Shown: positions 1 to 5,420 of the stretch, one piece after another
How the letters are laid out: the number at the start of each line of letters is the position of its first letter
How positions within the stretch are numbered: position 1 is the first letter of the stretch
Source: Fibrobacter sp.
GTDB taxonomy: Bacteria; Fibrobacterota; Fibrobacteria; Fibrobacterales; Fibrobacteraceae
Direction: 5' to 3'
Assembly (NCBI GenBank): GCA_012515825.1
Contig: JAAYXQ010000054.1
Span: forward strand, 1-6,665
DNA length: 6,665 nt
Position numbers and translations under genes: made by a program
Notes under the pieces: generated by a model
The model's input: the letters and a program-made list of their open reading frames with translations, nothing else
Told to the model about the DNA's origin: nothing
Databases searched by the model: none

Positions 1-182
1 ATACGTTCTTTATGGAATTCTTTTTAGCGTCCATTTTACCGCAAGCAGGGTTTTTGAGTGAAAATCATCACATAAGCGTATTGGATAGCTTCGCTTCGGT
101 GACTCTAGCGATACTCATGATTTATTCTTTTAGGTCTAAAAAAACAAAAAAAGAAGGAAAAAAATCCTGTAGTTGTCATTGA
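1..182 (+). CDS. C-terminal end of a cation-efflux-like membrane protein (5' partial)
   Basis: The reading frame is open from the left edge (first complete codon at position 3) to TGA at 180-182, giving 59 visible residues. Two hydrophobic stretches are visible: FFLASILPQAGF near the start, and a helix after the residues SVLDSFAS running to IYSF. A short loop followed by a helix opening with an Asp resembles the last transmembrane helix of cation diffusion facilitators (compare 'DPILSILVSLLVL' in ZitB-type proteins). The helix is followed directly by a Lys-rich tail and the ending SCSCH, so the usual cytoplasmic dimerisation domain of about 80 residues is absent. This would suit a short cation-transporter family member with a metal-binding Cys-x-Cys-His end. 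The family call rests on one helix and is tentative; another small integral membrane protein is possible. No terminator is obvious between it and coaBC, 40 bp downstream. Confidence 0.45.
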   Translation, partial: TFFMEFFLASILPQAGFLSENHHISVLDSFASVTLAILMIYSFRSKKTKKEGKKSCSCH

Positions 183-206
183 ATAAAAAGAAGAGTAAAG
201 AATTAA

Positions 207-215
207 TGCTATATT
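207..215 (+). promoter_or_regulatory. Extended -10 promoter element upstream of coaBC
   Basis: TGCTATATT fits the extended -10 pattern TGn-TATAAT with one mismatch in the hexamer (TATATT, 210-215). No good -35 hexamer lies 16-18 bp upstream; that stretch is A/G-rich. Transcription would be expected to begin about 7 bases after the hexamer, at about 221-223, essentially on the A of the coaBC ATG. It could drive the coaBC-to-mlaF block. AT-rich DNA yields such matches by chance, so confidence is limited. Confidence 0.4.
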
Positions 216-222
216 CACGTCT

Positions 223-1443
223 ATGGAGTTGAAAGGAAAGAAAATTCTTCTTGGCGTGACGGGCGGTATTGCTGCTTATAAAAGTGTAGAATTATTGCGT
301 TTACTTCAAAAACAAGGTGCAGAAGTTCGTGTGGTCATGACTCCTGCTGCCACTCGTTTTGTCACACCATTAACATTTGCATCTCTATCCAAATGCCCCG
401 TTTACACTCAAGATGGAGCTCCAGAGGCAAGGCCATACCAACATATTGATTTTCCTCGTTGGGCAGACCTTTATTTAGTTGTTCCTTGCACAGCAAATAC
501 TCTTGGTAAAATGGCAAATGGTCTCGCTGACGATCCTGTTTCTCTCTGTTTTATGTCTTGTGCAGGGGAAAAGTGGATAGCTCCTGCGATGAATACGGTG
601 ATGTATTTATCTCCTGCAGTGCAAGCAAACTTAAAACGAATTCGTGAGTTTCCTCAAGTTCATGTTTTAGAATCGCCTTCGGGAATGCTCGCTTGTGGAG
701 AAGAGGGCCCTGGCCGTTGTGCAGAACCTGCTTCCATTGTAGAGGCTCTGCTTCTTGCTCCCGAAAAAAATAACCCAGCATGGATTTCTGGTAAAAAGGT
801 TTTAATTACTGCTGGTCGAACAGAAGAAGCGATTGACCCAGTTCGCTATATCTCTAATAGGTCAAGCGGTAAAACCGCTTTAGCTCTCGCTTTCGCATTT
901 AAAAATGCAGGCTTTTCTGTGACCGTAGTTTCTGGTCCAATGGAAGCTTCTCGTCCTTCAGAAATCGAATGGATTTCTGTAAAAAGTGCATTAGAAATGC
1001 ACCATGAAGTTTTATCTCGTGCTTCTCAGTTTGATGTCTTAGTGCACGCGGCAGCTGTTGCAGACTATCGTCCAAAAACCACTTCAGATGAAAAAATTAA
1101 AGATAGTCGTAGCCATCTCGTTTTAGAACTTGAACCTAATCCAAATATTCTTCGAGATTCTGTGGCTGAAAAAAAAGAAGGTCAAGTGATTGTGGGTTTT
1201 GCGCTTGAAACTGCAGATGCTGAACGCCATGCCAAAGAAAAATGGCAAAAGAGTGGTGCCGATCTTTTAGTATTAAATACGCCAGTCGCTAAAGATAGTG
1301 GCTTTGGTTTTGATCAAGTTTCTTATTCTTTGATATCAAAGGATCAGCCCGTTACTTCTCCTCAAATGGGTTCCAAAGATTCTCTCGCTCAAAGGGTGGT
1401 TTCTTTTGTCGTGACCTCATTAGGAGGCCATTCATGCCAATAG
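223..1443 (+). CDS. coaBC: Bifunctional phosphopantothenoylcysteine decarboxylase / phosphopantothenate-cysteine ligase
   Basis: Cytosolic enzyme for two consecutive coenzyme A steps: CoaB joins cysteine to 4'-phosphopantothenate using CTP, and CoaC decarboxylates the product to 4'-phosphopantetheine with FMN. The 406 residues match the usual length. CoaC half (about 1-180): flavin-binding GVTGGIAAYK (11-20), active-site His74 in QHID, PAMN (121-124), and the flap Cys158 in LACGEEGPGR. CoaB half (about 188-400): ITAGRTEEAIDPVRYISN with SSG (195-216), AAAVADY (276-282), KIK (291-293), EPNPNIL (304-310), and GFALET (325-330). All key residues are present. ATG at 223 is the only reasonable start: an in-frame TAA lies at 196-198 and the conserved N-terminus begins straight after. 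There is no Shine-Dalgarno upstream, which with the nearby -10 suggests a leaderless message. It overlaps the next gene by 10 bp. The identification is secure. Confidence 0.97.
   Translation: MELKGKKILLGVTGGIAAYKSVELLRLLQKQGAEVRVVMTPAATRFVTPLTFASLSKCPVYTQDGAPEARPYQHIDFPRWADLYLVVPCTANTLGKMANGLADDPVSLCFMSCAGEKWIAPAMNTVMYLSPAVQANLKRIREFPQVHVLESPSGMLACGEEGPGRCAEPASIVEALLLAPEKNNPAWISGKKVLITAGRTEEAIDPVRYISNRSSGKTALALAFAFKNAGFSVTVVSGPMEASRPSEIEWISVKSALEMHHEVLSRASQFDVLVHAAAVADYRPKTTSDEKIKDSRSHLVLELEPNPNILRDSVAEKKEGQVIVGFALETADAERHAKEKWQKSGADLLVLNTPVAKDSGFGFDQVSYSLISKDQPVTSPQMGSKDSLAQRVVSFVVTSLGGHSCQ
1422..1427 (+). promoter_or_regulatory. Strong Shine-Dalgarno AGGAGG inside the end of coaBC
   Basis: AGGAGG lies 6 bases before the ATG at 1434, within the last codons of coaBC. 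It fixes the start of the downstream gene and supports real translation of that gene despite its lack of catalytic motifs. With the 10-bp overlap it makes translational coupling likely. Confidence 0.85.
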
Positions 1444-2237
1444 AGCAAAGTGCTTTAAAATCTTACTTGCAAGGGCAAATGGAGCTAGGAGAAGCCGAAG
1501 TATATTTTGATGAGCCATGGACTCTTGCTCCAAAAAATCTTTCAAAGGTACCAATCAAGCTTCAATCAAAAAATGTTGTAGAAGCTTCATTAAGGGCCCC
1601 TGTTTCTTCGCCTTCTTCTGTGGTCAATTCAGCAGCATCATTATCCACTTCTTTGATTTCAGATACAGAGCCTGTTTCTGAATTATATGCTTTTCAAAAA
1701 GCACGTCATTTAAATGATTTTAATGCAGCACTTGCAGAAGACCCTATTTATGCAAAAGGGGCGCCTGTGATTTTAGGCACAGGGGCACTTCGCCCTAAGG
1801 CCATGCTTTTATTTGCCTCCCCATCTAAAATGGATTTAGCTGCTGGGGGTATTTGGAAGACAGAAGCGGGCTTAATGCTAGAGCGTCTTTTCCAAAGTCT
1901 AAATATGGAGCAAAATCAGCTTTATTATACGTATTTTTATAAACGAGAAGCATTAAGACCTATTTCCTCTTTAATAGAAATTCAGCTTCGAAAGATGATT
2001 TCTAAAGAAATTGCTTTGGTGCAGCCCGAATTAATAGTACTTTTTGGAGAATCTTCTTTACAACATATTTTTGGTCGTGGTAAAACGTTTGCTCAAAGTG
2101 TCGGAACAGCGATGGAATTTGAGGGTATTAATACCACTGTTTTAGTCGACCCTTATGAAATGATGGAAGATAAAAACCTAAAACGTCTCACTTGGAACGT
2201 TCATATTCCAGCGAGCGGTTTTTTTGTCAAACGTTAG
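1434..2237 (+). CDS. Degenerate uracil-DNA glycosylase-superfamily protein (family 4-like fold, probably not catalytic)
   Basis: A 267-residue protein in two parts. Residues 1-85 have no recognisable domain and include a Ser/Ala/Val-rich stretch (about 52-80). Residues about 85-260 follow the order of family 4 uracil-DNA glycosylases: KAMLLFASPS (122-131) where GE(A/G)PG is expected, EAGLMLERLFQSL (144-156) for the 'G-LL' helix, YYTYFYKREALRP (164-176) for 'YITN-KCRPP', PELIVLFG (198-205), and VDPYEMM (238-244) where the HPS motif is expected. The protein contains no cysteine, so the four 4Fe-4S ligands are gone; motif I is FASPS and the motif II His is Asp239. Uracil excision is therefore unlikely; DNA binding or a structural role is possible. 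Its position between coaBC and dnaB, its strong ribosome site and its intact frame argue for a retained function. It could instead be a distinct Fibrobacterota-specific family. The fold call is moderate and the function is unknown. Confidence 0.6.
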   Translation: MPIEQSALKSYLQGQMELGEAEVYFDEPWTLAPKNLSKVPIKLQSKNVVEASLRAPVSSPSSVVNSAASLSTSLISDTEPVSELYAFQKARHLNDFNAALAEDPIYAKGAPVILGTGALRPKAMLLFASPSKMDLAAGGIWKTEAGLMLERLFQSLNMEQNQLYYTYFYKREALRPISSLIEIQLRKMISKEIALVQPELIVLFGESSLQHIFGRGKTFAQSVGTAMEFEGINTTVLVDPYEMMEDKNLKRLTWNVHIPASGFFVKR

Positions 2238-2252
2238 TATATTTAAAAGATT

Positions 2253-3626
2253 ATGGCCGATTTTCTAGATTCATCATCATCCGCTCAGCGACAAGTTCCG
2301 CAAAATATAGATGCCGAAGTTAATCTACTGGGTGGCTTAATTCAGGATGCCGAAGGTTTTACAGAAATTCTTGCCATTTTAGATGAAGAATCTTTTTATT
2401 TAGAAAAACATCAAATTATATGGAAAGCGTTAACTCATCTTTATCGTCAAGGGGTGGTGATTGATCTTGTGACTCTCGCGACGACTTTAGAAACGCAAGG
2501 GAAACTCCAATTTATTGGAGGTAAAGAGTATCTTTTTAATTTAATTGAATCGGTGGCATCTTCAGCGAATGTGCTTTGGCATGCCGAAATTATTCGCAAT
2601 AAATATATCTTGCGAAAATTGATTTCTAATTCTAATGAGACCATTCGTGCTGCACAAGATCCAGCGGCTAGTCCAGATGAAATTCTTCAAGAAAGTGAAC
2701 GTCAAATTTTTAATCTCGCCGAAAAGCAAGTGCGAGATTCCATGCGTCCTATTGAAGCACATATTACTACTCTTCTCACCAAATTAAAAGATCGAAAAGA
2801 TGGCTTAACGGGTTGCCCAACAGGGTTTACTGAACTCGATAGTTTAACCAATGGTTTGCAACCTTCCGATTTGATTATTTTAGCTGGTCGCCCAGGTATG
2901 GGTAAAACGGCTTTTGCCCTTTCTCTAGCAAGTAATGCGGCTATTAACTACGGGCAAAAAATTGCCTTTTTTAGTTTAGAAATGGATGGCGAACAATTAG
3001 TTCAACGTATCCTTTGTTCAAGAGCTCAAGTCAATATGAGTAACCTTCGCAGCGGTCGCTTGAGTAGAGATGATTATCAAAAAATCAATGCCCAGGTTCA
3101 ACCTATACTAGAGTCAAAGTTTTTTGTAGACGATAACTCTGATTTAGGGATTATGGAGTTAATGTCTAAAACTCGTTCCTTAAAGCGGAAAAGTGGTTTA
3201 GATCTTGTGGTTGTAGATTATTTACAGCTCATGAAAACAGGCAAAGAAGAAAACCGTGCTGTGGCCATTGGCGCTATTTCTAGAGGTTTGAAAATACTAG
3301 CCAAAGATTTACGAGTCCCTATTATTGCTCTTGCTCAGCTTAGTCGTAAGGCGGAAGAAAAGGGACGCGAGCGTCCTCAACTCAGTGACTTGCGTGAATC
3401 AGGATCTATAGAACAAGATGCTGACATGGTCTGGTTTGTAGAGCGTCCTGCTTATCGAACTCATGCCGAAGAAGATAAATACAAAGCTCAATTACTCGTT
3501 GCAAAGCATCGTAATGGTTCTGTTGCAGATATTGATCTTACTTTCATGCCTGAATATACCACTTTCTATAATCCATCGCCAGATGCTTTTATGGACCAAG
3601 ACAATGACTTTGGAGAATATGTATGA
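2253..3626 (+). CDS. dnaB: Replicative DNA helicase DnaB
   Basis: Hexameric 5'-3' helicase that unwinds DNA at the replication fork and recruits primase. At 457 residues it is normal length and has no intein. N-terminal domain (about 14-165): starts VPQNIDAEVNLLGGLI (15-30), the typical DnaB opening. RecA-like C-terminal domain (about 180-440): GLQPSDLIILAGRPGMGKT with Walker A at 211-219, SLEM (241-244) with the catalytic Glu243, Walker B DLVVVDYLQLM (317-327), ISRGLKILAKDLRVP (342-356), the sensor region AQLSR (361-365), LRESGSIEQDAD (380-391), and the arginine-finger region AKHRNG (417-422). The start lies 15 bp after the preceding stop with only a weak purine stretch (AAAAGA, 2245-2250) as ribosome site, so reinitiation after the upstream gene is plausible. 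Its stop overlaps the next ATG (ATGA, 3623-3626). The identification is secure. Confidence 0.98.
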   Translation: MADFLDSSSSAQRQVPQNIDAEVNLLGGLIQDAEGFTEILAILDEESFYLEKHQIIWKALTHLYRQGVVIDLVTLATTLETQGKLQFIGGKEYLFNLIESVASSANVLWHAEIIRNKYILRKLISNSNETIRAAQDPAASPDEILQESERQIFNLAEKQVRDSMRPIEAHITTLLTKLKDRKDGLTGCPTGFTELDSLTNGLQPSDLIILAGRPGMGKTAFALSLASNAAINYGQKIAFFSLEMDGEQLVQRILCSRAQVNMSNLRSGRLSRDDYQKINAQVQPILESKFFVDDNSDLGIMELMSKTRSLKRKSGLDLVVVDYLQLMKTGKEENRAVAIGAISRGLKILAKDLRVPIIALAQLSRKAEEKGRERPQLSDLRESGSIEQDADMVWFVERPAYRTHAEEDKYKAQLLVAKHRNGSVADIDLTFMPEYTTFYNPSPDAFMDQDNDFGEYV

Positions 3627-4405
3627 GTTGGTGGCGCTATCCAATAGAAGGCATAGGAAAAATACTGATCTCTGGGATTAGTAATATTGGAGAAATAGTA
3701 TGCATTCTTATTCGAACCATTAAATGCATTCCCTATGTTCATAAAAATGTGGGCTTAATTGTTAAGCAGATGGTTTCAATCGGTGTTTCTTCTATACCTT
3801 TACTTTTTGTGACTTCTATTTTTACAGGGATGGTCGCCACCGTTCAAGCAGAATTTCAGTTTAGAGATCTTGTCGCGGATAAATTTGTGGGAACAGCAGC
3901 ATGTAAAATGATTTTGATCGAATTAGGGCCTATTTTAACTGCTCTTGTTCTTGCGGGGCGTGTGGGAAGTGCACTTGCTGCAGAAATTGGCTCCATGCGA
4001 GAAAAAGAAGAACTTGATGCCTATACTGTTTTAGGTCTTGATACTTATCGTTATTTAGCTCTTCCTCGATTTGTTGCTTTTATTACTATGGTTCCTTGTT
4101 TAACTGTTATTTCGAATTGCTTAGCCTTAATTGGAGGCTGGATTGTCTGTGTTCTTGCCTTAGACATTACGTCTTATACTTATTATACGGGAATGCAGTA
4201 CTTGTTTCAACCGATGGATTTATGGGCTGGAGTCATTAAGTCTTTTGTCTTTGGTGTGATTATTTTTGTTTTAGGCTATTATCATGGTATTAAGGCGGGT
4301 GCTGGTGCTCGCGGTGTTGGAGTTGCCACCATGAATGTAGTGGTTTCAAGTTGTCTTATGATATTAATTGCTGATTTTGCTCTAGCAGCAGTTCTTTTTA
4401 AGTAG
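3623..4405 (+). CDS. mlaE: MlaE-type permease of a lipid-transport ABC system
   Basis: Inner-membrane permease of the MlaE family, which with an MlaF-type ATPase and an MCE (MlaD-like) protein moves phospholipids between inner and outer membranes. The 260 residues are the usual length. Seen: an N-terminal amphipathic region (about 1-45), hydrophobic segments at about 53-75, 92-112, 145-190, 203-221 and 238-259, and the family core IELGPILTALVLAGRVGSA (99-117), continuing AAEIGSM (119-125) with REKEELDA (126-133). The C-terminal signature GARGVGVATMNVVVSS (228-243) is also present. The start is set by GGAGA (3612-3616), 6 bases before the ATG, which overlaps the dnaB stop by 4 bp, so translation is probably coupled. 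The ATPase partner follows 11 bp downstream. The family assignment is secure. The symbol follows family usage; whether the transport is Mla-like retrograde cannot be read from the sequence. Confidence 0.93.
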   Translation: MSWWRYPIEGIGKILISGISNIGEIVCILIRTIKCIPYVHKNVGLIVKQMVSIGVSSIPLLFVTSIFTGMVATVQAEFQFRDLVADKFVGTAACKMILIELGPILTALVLAGRVGSALAAEIGSMREKEELDAYTVLGLDTYRYLALPRFVAFITMVPCLTVISNCLALIGGWIVCVLALDITSYTYYTGMQYLFQPMDLWAGVIKSFVFGVIIFVLGYYHGIKAGAGARGVGVATMNVVVSSCLMILIADFALAAVLFK

Positions 4406-4416
4406 CAGGTGTAGGT

Positions 4417-5202
4417 ATGCCAAACGTAAATATTAATCCTGATGACGTAATGATCAAACTGCGAGGTCTTAAAAAGATTTTCGGTTCTCAAGACGTTTTA
4501 CTAGATGTGAATCTTGATATTCGTCGTGGAGAAACCATGGTGATTATTGGCCAGTCGGGTAGTGGTAAATCTGTTATTTTAAAACACATGATTGGTCTTT
4601 TACAGCCTGATGAAGGTGAAGTGGCAGTAGATGGTATTACGATTAGTACACCAAAATATTTTGATGCAAGAACTATTCGCCGTAAAATGGGAATGCTTTT
4701 TCAGATGGGGGCCCTTTTTGACTCCATGGATACGGGAGAAAATATTGCATTTGCTCTCCGAGAACACCACCCTGAATTAACGGAAGCTCAAGTACAAAAA
4801 GTCGTCACTGATAAATTAAAGCTTATTAATTTAGTCCCTGAATTCCGTGTGAAAATGCCTTCCGAACTCTCTGGAGGAATGCGAAAACGCGTAGCTCTTG
4901 CAAGGGCAATTGCATTAAGTCCAGAAATATTGCTTTATGATGAGCCTACCACAGGCTTAGATCCAATTACAAGTGATGTGATCAATGATCTTATTTTAGA
5001 TATGCAAAGTAAATTGGGAGTGACTTCTGTGGTGGTTACTCACGATATGGTCAGCGCTTTTAAGGTGGCAGATCGTATTGCTATGCTATATAAAGGTCGT
5101 ATTATTGAGGTGGGTACGGTAGAGGAAATCAAAAATACAGCAAATCCTTTTGTCCGACAATTTATTACAGGTCAGCGAAAAATCACCTCAGAAGAAGAGT
5201 GA
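4417..5202 (+). CDS. mlaF: MlaF-type ATP-binding protein of a lipid-transport ABC system
   Basis: Cytoplasmic ABC ATPase that powers the MlaE permease encoded just upstream. At 261 residues it carries every nucleotide-binding motif: Walker A GQSGSGKS (45-52), Q-loop Gln96 in LFQMGALFDSM, signature LSGGMRKRVALARA (151-164), Walker B ILLYDEPTTGLDP (171-183), and switch His209 in THD. 'GALFDSM' after the Q-loop and 'SGGMRKRV' in place of 'SGGQ-QRV' distinguish the MlaF/Mkl branch from other ABC ATPases. The C-terminal NPFVRQFITG (243-252) matches the tail typical of MlaF. The start ATG has AGGTG (4407-4411) 5 bases upstream in the 11-bp gap after mlaE. No mlaD, mlaC or mlaB follows; possible terminator hairpins start at the stop codon, so the MCE partner must be encoded elsewhere. 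The family is secure. Confidence 0.94.
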   Translation: MPNVNINPDDVMIKLRGLKKIFGSQDVLLDVNLDIRRGETMVIIGQSGSGKSVILKHMIGLLQPDEGEVAVDGITISTPKYFDARTIRRKMGMLFQMGALFDSMDTGENIAFALREHHPELTEAQVQKVVTDKLKLINLVPEFRVKMPSELSGGMRKRVALARAIALSPEILLYDEPTTGLDPITSDVINDLILDMQSKLGVTSVVVTHDMVSAFKVADRIAMLYKGRIIEVGTVEEIKNTANPFVRQFITGQRKITSEEE

Positions 5203-5207
5203 TTTTT
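5178..5207 (+). terminator. Possible hairpin terminator over the mlaF stop codon
   Basis: AAAAATCAC (5178-5186) and GTGATTTTT (5199-5207) are perfect 9-bp inverted repeats around a 12-base loop, with the mlaF TGA (5200-5202) in the right arm. The arm ends in five T's. Only three pairs are G-C, so the stem is weak, and part of the pairing could be a chance product of coding sequence. Confidence 0.35.
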
Positions 5208-5278
5208 GCTCAAATCGCCTTTAAAATTCAAAAAAAACGGCTCTTTTCCCTTTAAAACAAGAAAAAGAAACAAAAATA

Positions 5279-5309
5279 AGTGCATTTTTGCACTAATAAG
5301 GCATTTTTT
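5279..5309 (+). terminator. Possible rho-independent terminator after mlaF
   Basis: A 6-bp perfect stem, AGTGCA (5279-5284) with TGCACT (5289-5294), closes a TTTT loop and is followed 9 bases later by a six-T run (5304-5309). It is the most compact hairpin between mlaF and the next gene and sits where the operon would be expected to end. The distance from stem to T-run is longer than ideal, so it may be a weak terminator or work with the hairpin at 5178-5207. Confidence 0.4.
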
Positions 5310-5352
5310 AAAAGAAGATTATTTGAAAATATTTCTTTACTCTTTACTTTAG

Positions 5353-5360
5353 TATATATT
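5353..5360 (+). promoter_or_regulatory. Likely -10 region of the lipoprotein gene promoter
   Basis: TATATATT offers two overlapping -10 hexamers (TATATA 5353-5358, TATATT 5355-5360) about 60 bp before the ATG at 5421. No convincing -35 sits at the standard spacing: TTGAAA (5323-5328) is 24-26 bp away and TTTCTT (5332-5337) is poor. A promoter is expected here because the operon upstream seems to end and the following gene is of a different kind. Confidence 0.4.
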
Positions 5361-5367
5361 AATGCAG

Positions 5368-5400
5368 ATCAACAGTGTTTTGTAGAGTAATCTGTTTGAT
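5368..5400 (+). other. Inverted repeat in the presumed 5' leader of the lipoprotein gene
   Basis: ATCAACAG (5368-5375) pairs with CTGTTTGAT (5392-5400), forming 8 bp with one bulged T around a 16-base loop. If transcription starts about 7 bases after the -10 at 5355-5360, the stem begins at the very 5' end of the message. It could stabilise the transcript or act as a binding site; chance pairing is also possible. Confidence 0.25.
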
Positions 5401-5409
5401 TATGGGCAA

Positions 5410-5416
5410 AGAGGTG
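5410..5416 (+). promoter_or_regulatory. Shine-Dalgarno AGAGGTG for the lipoprotein gene
   Basis: AGAGGTG matches the anti-Shine-Dalgarno well, with its AGAGG core 6 bases before the ATG at 5421. It sets the start immediately before a Lys-Lys signal peptide. A five-codon ORF (5402-5419) also spans it but is probably accidental. Confidence 0.7.
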
Positions 5417-5420
5417 TAGT

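Noticed and set aside
156..167. GGA-A(n)-TCC mini hairpin near the end of the first gene as a terminator
   Set aside because: The stem is only 3 bp, no T-run follows, and it lies inside coding sequence.
551..781. Antisense open frame inside coaBC
   Set aside because: It lies wholly within a gene with intact conserved motifs and shows no family features.
2238..2252. Intergenic gap before dnaB as a site for a terminator
   Set aside because: The gap is 15 bp with no hairpin; the genes are more likely co-transcribed.
2447..2762. Two overlapping antisense open frames inside dnaB
   Set aside because: Both are covered by the DnaB N-terminal domain coding sequence and have no supporting signals.
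3463..3681. A + strand open frame of 72 codons across the dnaB-mlaE junction
   Set aside because: It is out of frame with both genes, has no ribosome site, and both real genes are well supported there.
4282..4491. Antisense open frame across the mlaE-mlaF junction
   Set aside because: It is complementary to conserved MlaE and MlaF coding sequence and has no recognisable features.
5402..5419. Five-codon ORF MGKEV just before the lipoprotein start
   Set aside because: It contains the Shine-Dalgarno of the lipoprotein gene and has no ribosome site of its own; such short frames arise by chance.
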